64,000 bases of DNA from Polaribacter irgensii 23-P (lineage in GTDB: Bacteria; Bacteroidota; Bacteroidia; Flavobacteriales; Flavobacteriaceae), in contig NZ_CH724148.1 in the NCBI RefSeq assembly GCF_000153225.1, positions 996,640-1,060,639 of the forward strand, written 5' to 3'. Numbering within the stretch: the first letter of the stretch is position 1; each line of letters starts with the position of its first letter. The notes below the pieces were generated by a model. It ran no database searches, was not told the origin of the DNA, and was given only the letters and a program-made list of their open reading frames with translations. Positions 7,349 through 16,250 of this stretch are shown here, piece by piece. Position numbers and translations under genes: made by a program.

Positions 7349-8389
7349 ATGGTGGATAAAACGGATAAAATTATTGTGGGAATCTCGATTGGAGATTTAA
7401 ATGGAATCGGGATAGAGGTTATTTTGAAAACATTTGAAGACAAGAGGATGTTAGACTTTTGTACTCCTGTGTTGTTTGGGTCTGTAAAGGTAATTTCGCA
7501 CCATAAAAATGTGTTGGAGTTAGATGTTCCTTTGCACGGAATTGCAGCAATCAATCAGATAAACCATTCCAAAATAAATGTTTTAAATATTTGGAAAGAA
7601 GATGTAGCTGTTGCCTTGGGGCAGGCGACTAAAATTTCTGGAAAATATGCTGCAAAGTCGCTAGAAGAGGCCGTAAAACACTTAAAGGAACACAGCATAG
7701 ATGTTTTGCTAACCGCACCCATTAACAAAGAAACCATTCAATCAGAAAGTTTTAATTTTCCTGGCCATACAGAATATTTAGCAGCAAATTTAGAAGGCAA
7801 GGGTTTAATGATGCTCATGACCTCACAATTAAGAATTGGTCTGATCACAGGGCACATTCCAATTTCTAAGGTTTCAGACGCGATTACACCTGCGCTCATC
7901 AGAGAAAAAGTAAAGACCATGCATGCTTCTTTGAAAGAAGATTTTGGTATTTCGAAACCGAAGATTGCTGTCTTGGCGTTGAATCCACATTGTGGAGATA
8001 AAGGAGTTATTGGCAAAGAGGACGATGAAATTATAAGGCCAACCTTAGCGGCTATTGCAGAAACAGGAGTATTGGTTTTTGGTCCCTATGCAGCAGATGG
8101 GTTCTTTGGTTCTGAAACGTACAAGCAATTTGATGGCGTGCTGGCAACATATCACGATCAGGGTTTAGCACCCTTTAAAGCCTTGTCTTTTGGAAGCGGT
8201 GTTAATTTTACAGCAGGATTGAATGCGATTAGAACTTCGCCAGATCACGGAACAGGCTTTGATATTGCAGGGAAGAATAAGGCAAATGCCACCTCTTTTA
8301 AAGAAGCTTTGTTTGCGGCAATTGAAATTTATAAAACAAGAAAAGAATACAAAGAACTTACGAAGAACCCGCTTTTTGTAAAGCGTTAA
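7349..8389 (+). CDS. pdxA: 4-hydroxythreonine-4-phosphate dehydrogenase
   Basis: The enzyme oxidises 4-phosphohydroxy-L-threonine in pyridoxal phosphate synthesis, with NAD and a divalent metal. The 346 residues carry GDLNGIGIEVIL near the start, the variant of GDPxGIGPE usual in Bacteroidota. The metal-site histidines are H169 (GHIPI), H214 (NPHCGDKG) and H269 (TYHDQGLAPFKA), and the substrate segment FPGHTEYLA (H140) is present. Length is normal. It stands first on the plus strand, upstream of yceD-rpmF-fabH-accBC. A separate promoter box lies before yceD, so pdxA may be only partly co-transcribed. Confidence 0.95.
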   Translation: MVDKTDKIIVGISIGDLNGIGIEVILKTFEDKRMLDFCTPVLFGSVKVISHHKNVLELDVPLHGIAAINQINHSKINVLNIWKEDVAVALGQATKISGKYAAKSLEEAVKHLKEHSIDVLLTAPINKETIQSESFNFPGHTEYLAANLEGKGLMMLMTSQLRIGLITGHIPISKVSDAITPALIREKVKTMHASLKEDFGISKPKIAVLALNPHCGDKGVIGKEDDEIIRPTLAAIAETGVLVFGPYAADGFFGSETYKQFDGVLATYHDQGLAPFKALSFGSGVNFTAGLNAIRTSPDHGTGFDIAGKNKANATSFKEALFAAIEIYKTRKEYKELTKNPLFVKR

Positions 8390-8439
8390 AAATAAAATTA
8401 TTTTTTTCTAAGAAAAGAGTGTAGAAAAACTATTTTTTA

Positions 8440-8447
8440 TATCTTTG
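8440..8447 (+). promoter_or_regulatory. TAnnTTTG promoter box of the yceD-rpmF unit
   Basis: TATCTTTG matches the Bacteroidota -7 element. The predicted start site near 8452 leaves a leader of about 18 bases. That fits the ATG start at 8470 rather than the TTG at 8464. Confidence 0.65.
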
Positions 8448-8469
8448 CACGCTTAAATGATGTTTGATA

Positions 8470-9006
8470 ATGAAAGACTTGAAACAATTCGACATTCCGT
8501 TTGTAGGATTAAAGGAAGGCAAACATGTATTTGAGTATCATATTGATACTACGTTCTTTGAGATATATAACTATCGTGAGTTTGGAAAAGCGTCAGTAAA
8601 AGTTACTTTAGAGTTTGTGAAAAAAAGCACGTTGTTTGAGCTTAATTTCACGGCTACAGGAACCGTACACGTTCCCTGTGACCTTACAAATGAATATTTT
8701 GACCAGGAAATAACAGCCACGTTACCGTTAGTTGTTAAGTTTGGACCAGAGTACAATGACGAAAATGAAGAGATTTTAATCTTGCCACACGAAGTATATC
8801 AATTTAGCGTTGCACAGTTTATTTACGAGATGATTGTGTTGGGAGTTCCCTCGAAAAGAATACATCCAGATGTAATTTTAGAAGATGAGGAGACCGATGA
8901 AACGCAGCATTTAGAAGGAGTAGAAAAAGAAGAAGAGAAAACTGTTGAAATAACAGACCCAAGGTGGGATAAATTAAAGAATTTAATAACAGAAAAAAAG
9001 ACATAA
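8470..9006 (+). CDS. yceD: DUF177/YceD-family protein, linked to 23S rRNA accumulation
   Basis: The protein has 178 residues from the ATG at 8470. It shows the DUF177 layout: an N-terminal beta region ([20 protein letters not shown]), a central part with [12 protein letters not shown], and a C-terminal segment ending [16 protein letters not shown]. In that family the D-PRW-x-x-L ending and the position before rpmF are typical. YceD homologues are tied to large ribosomal subunit assembly; the exact mechanism is unsettled. It lies 1 base before rpmF. Of the four cysteines common in other phyla only one (PCDL) remains. Confidence 0.88.
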   Translation: MKDLKQFDIPFVGLKEGKHVFEYHIDTTFFEIYNYREFGKASVKVTLEFVKKSTLFELNFTATGTVHVPCDLTNEYFDQEITATLPLVVKFGPEYNDENEEILILPHEVYQFSVAQFIYEMIVLGVPSKRIHPDVILEDEETDETQHLEGVEKEEEKTVEITDPRWDKLKNLITEKKT

Positions 9007-9007
9007 A

Positions 9008-9202
9008 ATGGCACATCCTAAGAGAAAAATATCCAAAACAAGAAGAGATAAAAGGAGAACACATTACAAGGCATCTGATCAGCAAATTGCTACAGATCCT
9101 ACAACGGGTGAAGCACACTTATATCATAGAGCACATTGGCATGAAGGGAAACTTTATTACAGAGGCCAAATTGTTTTAGAATCTGCAACTGCAGAGGTAT
9201 AA
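9008..9202 (+). CDS. rpmF: Ribosomal protein L32
   Basis: The protein has 64 residues and starts [19 protein letters not shown], the bL32 signature. The usual zinc cysteines are absent: the [18 protein letters not shown] region has none, so this is the zinc-independent form. It is a component of the large ribosomal subunit. It follows yceD after 1 base, the conserved pairing, and a terminator closes the unit before fabH. Confidence 0.97.
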   Translation: MAHPKRKISKTRRDKRRTHYKASDQQIATDPTTGEAHLYHRAHWHEGKLYYRGQIVLESATAEV

Positions 9203-9221
9203 ATAAATTTTATTTTGTACA

Positions 9222-9249
9222 AAAAACCCTCTATTTGGAGGGTTTTTTT
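9222..9249 (+). terminator. Terminator after rpmF
   Basis: Arms AAACCCTC (9224-9231) and GAGGGTTT (9238-9245) surround a 6-base loop and are followed by T residues. Confidence 0.85.
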
Positions 9250-9355
9250 GTGCTTTTATTCGAAATTCACGCGTTTTTGACAAGTTTTAGGTCAAAAATT
9301 AAAATAAATTTCATTTCTTTGATCCCCCTTAAGATTGGGACAATAAACAACAATT

Positions 9356-10351
9356 ATGACAAAAATTACTGCAGCAATATCCGCAGTTGGGAAATACGTT
9401 CCCGAATATGTTTTAACAAATAAAGAGTTGGAATCTTACGTAGAGACCAACGATGAATGGATTACTTCTAGAACTGGAATCAAGGAAAGAAGAATTTTAA
9501 AAGGAGAGGGCTTAGGAACCTCTTACATGGCTATAAAAGCTTCTGAAGATTTATTTAAAAAAGGAAATATTGATCCCAAAGAGATCGACCTCGTAATTGT
9601 TGCTACTGCTACACCCGATTTACCAATCGCCTCTACAGCTGCTTATGTAGCCAGTGAGATAGGTGCTATCAATGCTTTTGGCTATGATTTACAAGCGGCA
9701 TGTTCTAGTTTTTTATATGGCATGTCTACGGCAGCAGCATACATTGCTTCTGGGATGTATAAAAAAGTGTTGTTAATAGGAGCAGATAAAATGTCTTCTA
9801 TCATCGATTATTCAGACAGAGCAACCTGTATTATTTTTGGTGATGGCGCTGGAGCAGCTTTATTTGAGCCCAATCATGAAGGTTTGGGATTGCAAGACGA
9901 GTATCTAAGAAGTGACGGTGTTGGTAGAGATTTTTTAAGAATTGAAGCTGGAGGTTCTTTGATGCCCACCACAAAAGAAACGGTAGCCGGTAAAAAACAC
10001 TATGTTTATCAAGAAGGGAAAACTGTTTTTAAATATGCCGTTTCAAACATGGCTGATGTTGCTGGAAGGATGCTTTCTCGAAACAATCTGACAGAGCCAG
10101 ACATTCAATGGTTAGTAGCACATCAAGCAAACAAAAGAATCATAGAGGCAACTGCGAAAAGGGTAGGGGTTTCTCCAGAAAAAGTAATGATGAACATTCA
10201 TAGATATGGGAATACCACATCGGCTACATTGCCTTTGTTACTCGCAGATTATGAAACGCAATTAAAAAAAGGGGATAATTTAATTTTTGCTGCATTTGGT
10301 GGAGGTTTCACATGGGGAGCTGCCTACTTAAAATGGGCATACAATTCATAA
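9356..10351 (+). CDS. fabH: 3-oxoacyl-ACP synthase III
   Basis: The enzyme condenses an acyl-CoA with malonyl-ACP to start fatty acid synthesis. The protein has 331 residues. The catalytic triad is C116 (LQAACSSFL), H256 (VAHQANKRI) and N286 (HRYGNTTSA). The N-terminal NDEWITSRTGIKERRI and the C-terminal FGGGFTWGAAYLKW are classic FabH. Members of this phylum often make branched starters. Directly upstream are rpmF and its terminator; downstream, accB starts after 25 bp, so fabH-accB-accC form one unit. Confidence 0.97.
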   Translation: MTKITAAISAVGKYVPEYVLTNKELESYVETNDEWITSRTGIKERRILKGEGLGTSYMAIKASEDLFKKGNIDPKEIDLVIVATATPDLPIASTAAYVASEIGAINAFGYDLQAACSSFLYGMSTAAAYIASGMYKKVLLIGADKMSSIIDYSDRATCIIFGDGAGAALFEPNHEGLGLQDEYLRSDGVGRDFLRIEAGGSLMPTTKETVAGKKHYVYQEGKTVFKYAVSNMADVAGRMLSRNNLTEPDIQWLVAHQANKRIIEATAKRVGVSPEKVMMNIHRYGNTTSATLPLLLADYETQLKKGDNLIFAAFGGGFTWGAAYLKWAYNS

Positions 10352-10376
10352 ATACAATAATTAAACAATAAGAAAA

Positions 10377-10847
10377 ATGGATATTAAGGAAATTCAAAAT
10401 CTTATAAAATTTGTAGCTAAATCTGGCGCTAGCGAGGTAAAGTTAGAAATAAAAGATGTGAAAATTACAATTAAAACAGGTTCAGGTGCTACAGAAACAA
10501 CAATTGTTCAAGCTCCGCCAATGCAAGGGATTCCGCAAAGTGCTGCGCCGATTGCTGCGGTTCCTGGTGCGGTTGCAGCCGTGGTTTCTGAGAATGAAGA
10601 CGCGAAGTACATTACTATCAAGTCGCCAATTATTGGTACTTTTTACAGAAAACCATCGCCAGACAAACCAAATTTTGCAGAGGTGGGTACCGAGGTAAGA
10701 ATTGGAGATACAGTTTGTGTGATTGAAGCAATGAAATTATTTAACGAGATAGAGTCTGAAATTTCAGGGAAAATTGTTAAAATTCTTGTGGACGATTCTT
10801 CTCCAGTAGAATTTGACCAACCCTTGTTTTTGGTAGATCCATCTTAA
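10377..10847 (+). CDS. accB: Biotin carboxyl carrier protein of acetyl-CoA carboxylase
   Basis: The 156-residue carrier holds biotin for acetyl-CoA carboxylation to malonyl-CoA. An N-terminal helical part (1-35) is followed by an Ala/Pro-rich hinge (about 45-75) and the biotinyl barrel. The biotinylated lysine is K120 in IEAMKLFNEIE. The end VEFDQPLFLVDPS is also typical. It lies between fabH and accC in the conserved order. Confidence 0.97.
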   Translation: MDIKEIQNLIKFVAKSGASEVKLEIKDVKITIKTGSGATETTIVQAPPMQGIPQSAAPIAAVPGAVAAVVSENEDAKYITIKSPIIGTFYRKPSPDKPNFAEVGTEVRIGDTVCVIEAMKLFNEIESEISGKIVKILVDDSSPVEFDQPLFLVDPS

Positions 10848-10911
10848 TAATTATGAAGTTCGAATTCTAAATTTAGAATTTGTAGGTCATAATTCATAAT
10901 TTTTTATAGGT

Positions 10912-12249
10912 ATGTTTAAAAAAATATTGATTGCCAATAGGGGAGAAATTGCGCTGCGCGTTATTAGAACCTGTAGAGAAATGGGTATTAAAACAGTTGC
11001 TGTTTATTCTACAGCCGATGCAGAAAGTTTGCATGTTCGTTTTGCGGATGAAGCAGTTTGTATCGGTCCTCCACAAAGTTCAGAATCTTACTTAAAGATG
11101 TCAAATATTATTTCTGCGGCGGAAATTACAAATGCCGATGCAATCCATCCAGGGTACGGTTTTCTATCAGAGAACGCTAAGTTTTCTAAATTGTGCGAAG
11201 AGCACCATATCAAGTTCATTGGAGCTACTGGTGAGATGATCGATAAAATGGGTGACAAAGCAAATGCGAAAGCAACCATGAAAGCTGCAGGTGTGCCATG
11301 TGTTCCCGGTAGTGAGGGCATTATTCTTGACTTTAAAGACTGTATTAAGGTGGCTTTAGAGACCGGATATCCCGTGATGCTAAAAGCGTCTGCTGGTGGT
11401 GGTGGTAAAGGAATGCGTGCCGTTTGGAAAGCAGAAGATTTAAAAGATGCTTGGGATTCTGCAAGACAAGAATCAAAAGCGGCTTTTGGCAATGACGATA
11501 TGTATATGGAGAAACTCATTGAAGAGCCAAGACATATTGAAATTCAGGTGATTGGAGACTCTTTTGGGAAAGCATGTCACTTATCTGAAAGAGATTGTTC
11601 TGTGCAAAGGCGTCATCAAAAATTAACAGAAGAAACACCTTCTCCCTTCATGACAGATGTGTTGAGAGAAAAAATGGGAAATGCAGCTGTTTTGGCGGCA
11701 GAATTCATAAAATATGAGGGTGCAGGAACGGTAGAGTTTTTGGTAGACAAGCATCGAAACTTCTTCTTTATGGAGATGAATACGCGGATTCAAGTAGAAC
11801 ATCCCATTACAGAGGAAGTTGTAAATTATGATTTAATTAGAGAACAAATATTAGTTGCTGCAGGGGTGCCAATTTCTGGTAAGAATTACTATCCGAAAAT
11901 GCATGCGATAGAATGTAGAATTAATGCAGAAGATCCCTACGCCAATTTTAGACCAGCACCGGGAAAAATTACTACTTTTCACGCGCCAGGAGGCCATGGA
12001 ATTCGCATTGATACTCACGTGTATGCAGGGTACATGATTCCACCAAATTACGATTCTATGATCGCAAAATTAATCACCACTGCTCAAACCAGAGAAGAGG
12101 CGATTAACAAGATGAAGCGGGCTTTAGACGAATTTGTAATAGAGGGCGTAAAAACAACCATTCCTTTTCACAGGCAACTCATGGACCATCCAGATTATAT
12201 TTCAGGAAATTATACGACAAAATTTATGGAAGATTTTGTGATGAAATAG
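10912..12249 (+). CDS. accC: Biotin carboxylase subunit of acetyl-CoA carboxylase
   Basis: The enzyme carboxylates biotin on AccB using ATP and bicarbonate. The protein has 445 residues. It starts [19 protein letters not shown], the biotin-carboxylase N-domain signature. The glycine loop [12 protein letters not shown], the metal and ATP site [20 protein letters not shown] and the C-domain with RINAEDP and FRPAPGKI follow in order. Length is normal for the stand-alone subunit. It is the last gene of the unit and is closed by a terminator 31 bp later. Confidence 0.97.
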   Translation: MFKKILIANRGEIALRVIRTCREMGIKTVAVYSTADAESLHVRFADEAVCIGPPQSSESYLKMSNIISAAEITNADAIHPGYGFLSENAKFSKLCEEHHIKFIGATGEMIDKMGDKANAKATMKAAGVPCVPGSEGIILDFKDCIKVALETGYPVMLKASAGGGGKGMRAVWKAEDLKDAWDSARQESKAAFGNDDMYMEKLIEEPRHIEIQVIGDSFGKACHLSERDCSVQRRHQKLTEETPSPFMTDVLREKMGNAAVLAAEFIKYEGAGTVEFLVDKHRNFFFMEMNTRIQVEHPITEEVVNYDLIREQILVAAGVPISGKNYYPKMHAIECRINAEDPYANFRPAPGKITTFHAPGGHGIRIDTHVYAGYMIPPNYDSMIAKLITTAQTREEAINKMKRALDEFVIEGVKTTIPFHRQLMDHPDYISGNYTTKFMEDFVMK

Positions 12250-12280
12250 TAGATAAGGTGGTAATACAAGTAATAAAAAA

Positions 12281-12308
12281 AGAGAATACTTTAAAGTATT
12301 CTCTTTTT
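12281..12308 (+). terminator. Terminator after accC
   Basis: A perfect 24-base palindrome (12281-12304, 12 bp per arm) is flanked by A and T runs, so it could act in both directions. Confidence 0.85.
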
Positions 12309-12349
12309 TTGTGTCCTTATTTTTTTTAAGTTCTCAAAAATTCTCAGTG

Positions 12350-12392
12350 AAAAAAGAGGGATGCATTCAATGGAATGCAGCTCTCTTCTTTA
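12350..12392 (-). terminator. Probable terminator of the symporter gene
   Basis: On the minus strand TGCATTC and GAATGCA (12373-12379 and 12362-12368) form a hairpin extended by AGAG/CTCT with mismatches. A T run follows on the minus strand near 12351-12356. Confidence 0.55.
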
Positions 12393-12401
12393 GTATTTTT
12401 T

Positions 12402-14051
12402 TTAAGCAAAATAGACATAGATTCCTATGACTATAAAACAAATTCCAAGACCTGCAACTTTTACATGCTTCCAAGGTTTGATATCTACTTGCTGTGTATA
12501 TTCTTGAATAAAATCGGTAGCTCTTGGCTTTATCTTTCCAATCAGCAACATGATTGCGATATTCAGTACAAATAAAATAGCCATGACATCTAAAAAGTGA
12601 GGGTAGGCTTGTACTTCGATTAAGGCCAGTGCTGCAGCATCTGTGATCCCACGTTCCGAAGCTTTTTCTAGTGCCGTGACAACAAAGTAAGGTTGCATAA
12701 AAAACTGACTTATAATGTACAAAAGACATCCCGAAACCAACCCTATTTTAGCAGCGATTGCAGGAACGCGTTTTGTCAAATATCCAACCACTATAATGGT
12801 TAAAATAGGAATGCTATAAATACCATTAATTTCTTGTAAATAGTCAAATAGACTTCCTGCATTTGCAATTAAAGGCGCAATAAACATGGCGACAATCGCC
12901 AAAATTACTCCAAATATTTTTCCGTATTTGACAATTGTATTTTCTGTGGCCTCTTTGTTGATATGCTCTTTGTACACATCAATACCAAACAAGGTAACAG
13001 AACTGTTTAAGACACTGTTAAATGAGCTTAAAATGGCTCCAAAAAGGACTGCTGCAAAAAAACCGACAAAGGCATCTGGGAGTACTTTGTTTACCAACAT
13101 TGGATACGCACTGTCTGCATTTTCTAGCTTTCCTTCAAAAAGATGAAACGCAATAATACCTGGCAATACTACAATTAACGGTCCTAATATTTTTACAAAA
13201 GAACCTAGCAACAGTCCTTTCTGACCTTCTTCTAAGTTTTTTGCGCCCAAAGCGCGCTGTATAATTTGTTGATTTGTTCCCCAATAGAATAATTGTACCA
13301 ACATCATTCCTGTAAATATGGTGTAAAAAGGAACTGGATCTGTTGGTCCACCCATCGATTTGAACTTCTCTGGATGTGCGGTAGTTATGCTATTTAATCC
13401 CTCTAAAATATTTCCGTTCCCAATAAGCAGCAAGCCAAAAATAGGGATTAAAATACCGCCTGCTAAGAGGCCAATTGCATTGATGGAATCTGACACTGCT
13501 ACCGCCTTTAGCCCCCCAAAAACGGCATAAATAGCGCCAATAATTCCAATTCCCCACACACAAATCCAAATAGACTGCGTGTGTGTAACGTTTAATAATT
13601 CGGGGATCTTAAACATACCGCTTATGGCAAGGGATCCAGAGTACAAAATGACAGGGAGTAGCACAATTGCATACCCAGAGAGAAATAAAACAGAGGTCAA
13701 GGTTTTTGTGGTCGTATCAAATCTTTTTGCCAAGAATCCAGGGACGGTTGTTAGACCTCCTTTTAGGTATCGCGGTAATAAAAAGAGGGCGGTAACCACC
13801 ATGGCAATTGCTGCTAAAGTTTCCCAAACCATTACAGATAACCCACTTTGATAAGAGGCACCGTTTAGGCCAACAATTTGTTCTGTTGACAAGTTTGTGA
13901 GTAGCAAGGAACCTGCGATTACACCCGCAGTTAAACTTCTTCCTCCTAAAAAGTAGCCATCTGAAGATGCTTCTTCTGTGTTTCTTGTTGCGAAATAAGA
14001 GATGACCGCAACCAGTATTGTGAATCCTAAAAAGGTTAAAATTTGCATCAT
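12402..14051 (-). CDS. Sodium:sugar symporter, SGLT type (SSS family), probable galactose uptake
   Basis: The 549-residue protein has about 13-14 membrane helices and belongs to the solute:sodium symporter family. It begins MMQILTFLGFTILVAVISYF and carries GYFLGGRSLTAGVIAGSLLL and TNLSTEQIVGLNGASYQSG, the segment that in vSGLT-like transporters forms part of the sugar and sodium path. Length and motif order match Na+/galactose symporters of the vSGLT type. It lies 69 bp downstream of galE in the divergent galactose locus, which argues for galactose as substrate. Glucose or another sugar cannot be excluded. A likely terminator follows. Confidence 0.88.
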   Translation of the reverse strand: MMQILTFLGFTILVAVISYFATRNTEEASSDGYFLGGRSLTAGVIAGSLLLTNLSTEQIVGLNGASYQSGLSVMVWETLAAIAMVVTALFLLPRYLKGGLTTVPGFLAKRFDTTTKTLTSVLFLSGYAIVLLPVILYSGSLAISGMFKIPELLNVTHTQSIWICVWGIGIIGAIYAVFGGLKAVAVSDSINAIGLLAGGILIPIFGLLLIGNGNILEGLNSITTAHPEKFKSMGGPTDPVPFYTIFTGMMLVQLFYWGTNQQIIQRALGAKNLEEGQKGLLLGSFVKILGPLIVVLPGIIAFHLFEGKLENADSAYPMLVNKVLPDAFVGFFAAVLFGAILSSFNSVLNSSVTLFGIDVYKEHINKEATENTIVKYGKIFGVILAIVAMFIAPLIANAGSLFDYLQEINGIYSIPILTIIVVGYLTKRVPAIAAKIGLVSGCLLYIISQFFMQPYFVVTALEKASERGITDAAALALIEVQAYPHFLDVMAILFVLNIAIMLLIGKIKPRATDFIQEYTQQVDIKPWKHVKVAGLGICFIVIGIYVYFA

Positions 14052-14120
14052 TGTAATTAATATTGGTTCTTTAGTTTATGTTTTAGCAGTCGATTTTTAC
14101 GGGCACAAAGTAGGTAAAAT

Positions 14121-15152
14121 TTACAAATTTTTAATGGATCTTACGTTTTGTTCCCATTCCCATGAAGAACGAATCATTGCATCTAAATTTTTTTCTGCCG
14201 ACCATCCTAGTTTTTCTTTTACAAGTGCTGTGGATGCAAATAGCTGGGGAACATCTCCAGGCCTCCTGTCTGTAATTTCGTAATTTAGTGCGATGCCTGA
14301 AACGGCTTCAAAAGATTTGATAATTTTTAAAACTGAAAAACCCACACCGGTGCCTAAATTATAAACTTCAAACGCTTTTTCTTGTTTTTTTTCAAGGAGT
14401 CTTGTAACGGCGACATGTGCTTTTGCCAAATCAACTACATGTATATAATCTCGAACGGGCGTGCCGTCTTTTGTAGGGTAATCCATGCCGTAGACCATTA
14501 GTTTTTCACGAATACCAGCAGCAGTTTGTGTGATATAGGGCATTAAGTTGTTGGGTATCCCGCTAGGCAATTCTCCAATCAAGCCAGAATCATGCGCTCC
14601 AATTGGGTTGAAATAACGCAATGAAATCGCCGAGAATGTTTTGTCTGTGCTGATGAGGTCTTCTAAGATTTCTTTGGCTATTTTTTTAGTATTTCCGTAT
14701 GCAGAAAAAGGTCGTTGCGTTTCATTTTCTTCGGTAATTGACAATGTTTTTGGAGTCCCATAAACCGTGGCAGACGAAGAAAAAATAAAATTTTGAATCC
14801 CGTTTTTTCTCTGTGCACTCAAGGTATTTAATAAAGAGTACAGATTGTTTTTATAGTATTTTATTGGATTGTCAACCGATTCTCCTACCGCTTTGTGTGC
14901 TGCAAAATGAATGACTGCTATGGCATCTTGGTGCTTCGAAAAAATAGCATTGGTTTTTACGGCATCTTTTAAATCAATTTCTGTGAAGCGTGGTTTTATT
15001 CCAGTAATTTTTTGAATCCGTTCCAATGTTTTTTCAGTAGCATTTGATAAATTATCTAAAATTAACACCTCAAAATTGTGTGTAATTAATTCAATTACGG
15101 TGTGAGCGCCAATGTAGCCGCACCCCCCAGTAACAATAATCTTATTTTTCAT
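14121..15152 (-). CDS. galE: UDP-glucose 4-epimerase
   Basis: The enzyme interconverts UDP-galactose and UDP-glucose in the Leloir pathway. From the ATG at 15152 the protein has 343 residues and begins MKNKIIVTGGCGYIGAH, with the NAD-binding GxxGxxG right at the start. An in-frame TTG at 15176 would only add eight atypical residues. The catalytic pair is Y152 and K156 (SAYGNTKK), with SSSATVYG before it. RDYIHVVDLAKAH and the RRPGDVPQLFA ending are typical of GalE. It is transcribed leftward from the control region it shares with the GntR-galMKT operon and is followed by the symporter gene. Confidence 0.95.
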   Translation of the reverse strand: MKNKIIVTGGCGYIGAHTVIELITHNFEVLILDNLSNATEKTLERIQKITGIKPRFTEIDLKDAVKTNAIFSKHQDAIAVIHFAAHKAVGESVDNPIKYYKNNLYSLLNTLSAQRKNGIQNFIFSSSATVYGTPKTLSITEENETQRPFSAYGNTKKIAKEILEDLISTDKTFSAISLRYFNPIGAHDSGLIGELPSGIPNNLMPYITQTAAGIREKLMVYGMDYPTKDGTPVRDYIHVVDLAKAHVAVTRLLEKKQEKAFEVYNLGTGVGFSVLKIIKSFEAVSGIALNYEITDRRPGDVPQLFASTALVKEKLGWSAEKNLDAMIRSSWEWEQNVRSIKNL

Positions 15153-15194
15153 TTCTGTATCGGATATCGTTTTCAAAAATAATAAAATAAATTT

Positions 15195-15224
15195 AAAAAC
15201 TACCAGTTCGTACCAGTAGTTTTT
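15195..15224. promoter_or_regulatory. Operator-like repeat in the divergent galactose control region
   Basis: AAAAACTAC (15195-15203) and GTAGTTTTT (15216-15224) are perfect inverted arms. Inside, TACCAGT occurs twice as a direct repeat (15201-15207 and 15211-15217), one turn apart. It sits between galE and the regulator gene and just upstream of the regulator's promoter box. It is the natural candidate binding site for the GntR-type regulator, which would then control both directions and itself. Confidence 0.65.
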
Positions 15225-15237
15225 ATAAATATTATTT

Positions 15238-15245
15238 TATCTTTG
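15238..15245 (+). promoter_or_regulatory. TAnnTTTG promoter box, likely leaderless start of the regulator
   Basis: TATCTTTG matches the Bacteroidota -7 element and ends only 4 bases before the ATG at 15250. Transcription would therefore begin at or next to the start codon. Confidence 0.6.
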
Positions 15246-15249
15246 TTGT

Positions 15250-16248
15250 ATGAAAACATTGTCCTTAGAAAAAACACCTGGAACACCTAAATACAAGCAA
15301 ATAGTGCAGGCTGTAGAAGATGCGATTATGAATAGGTTGCTAAGAAAAGGAGACAAATTGCCTTCATTAAATACAATTAAAAATGAGCACAAGCTGTCTA
15401 GAGATACTGTTTTAAATGCATTCAACGCTTTAAAAAACAGAGGGATTATTCATTCTGTAGTTGGGAAAGGGTATTATGTTTCTACGGAAGAAATTGATGT
15501 TGTGCAAAAAATATTCTTATTATTTGACGAGTTCAATTCTTTTAAAGAGGATTTATATACCTCTTTTGTACAAAATTTAGGAGCAAATGTTCAAGTTGAT
15601 ATTTTTTTCCATCACTTTAATATGGCTGTTTTTACAAAGTTAATTCATGATAATGTAGGCAACTATAGCAGATATGTAATCATGCCGGCAAATTTAGTAG
15701 GAACTGGAGAGGTGCTCCAAAATTTACCGAGAGAAAAAGTGTATATCTTAGACCAGATGCACAAAGAGCTATCGGAATATTCCGGAATTTTTCAAAATTT
15801 TGAAAAAGACCTTTATCATGGTTTGCAAAAGGGACTTTCACAGATAAAAAAGTATACAAAATTAATTTTATTGTTTTCTAAAGAAAAACAACCACAGGGA
15901 TTGTTAGCCGGATTTAATTTATTTTGTAAAGACAACAATTTAAAGAGTGCCGTCATTGATTCTCTTGAAGATAGAACCTTGCAAAAAGGAGCTTTATACA
16001 TCCTTCTAGACGACAAAGATCTTATTAGGGTTGTCAAAAAAATAAAACAAGAACAATTAATTTTAGCGCAGGATATCGGCATTATCTCTTACAATGAGAC
16101 CATGCTTAAAGAAATTGTAGCTGGGGGGATTACTACAATTTCAACAGATTTTAATCTGATGGGAGCGCGGTTAGCGAATATGGTGCTGCACAAACAGCAG
16201 GAGAAAATTGCCAATACGAGTAGTTTTATTTTACGAAAATCTTTATAA
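15250..16248 (+). CDS. GntR-family transcriptional regulator of the galactose locus
   Basis: The protein has 332 residues. Residues 1-75 form a GntR winged helix-turn-helix (YKQIVQAVEDAIMNRLLRKG, LPSLNTIKNEHKLSRDTV, GIIHSVVGKGYYV). The rest looks like a LacI-type periplasmic-binding-protein sensor domain, with the late segment IGIISYNETMLKEIVAGGITTIST matching the LacI-type IGxxxxD...PxLTTI region. Such GntR/LacI hybrids are known sugar regulators in Bacteroidota. It is first in the operon, 2 bp before galM, and divergent from galE. The effector is probably galactose or a Leloir intermediate; that is inference from context. Repressor or activator cannot be told from sequence. Confidence 0.88.
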   Translation: MKTLSLEKTPGTPKYKQIVQAVEDAIMNRLLRKGDKLPSLNTIKNEHKLSRDTVLNAFNALKNRGIIHSVVGKGYYVSTEEIDVVQKIFLLFDEFNSFKEDLYTSFVQNLGANVQVDIFFHHFNMAVFTKLIHDNVGNYSRYVIMPANLVGTGEVLQNLPREKVYILDQMHKELSEYSGIFQNFEKDLYHGLQKGLSQIKKYTKLILLFSKEKQPQGLLAGFNLFCKDNNLKSAVIDSLEDRTLQKGALYILLDDKDLIRVVKKIKQEQLILAQDIGIISYNETMLKEIVAGGITTISTDFNLMGARLANMVLHKQQEKIANTSSFILRKSL

Positions 16249-16250
16249 GT

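Noticed and set aside
9235..9423. 62-residue plus-strand frame before fabH
   Set aside because: It overlaps the rpmF terminator and the fabH start in another frame and has no family resemblance.
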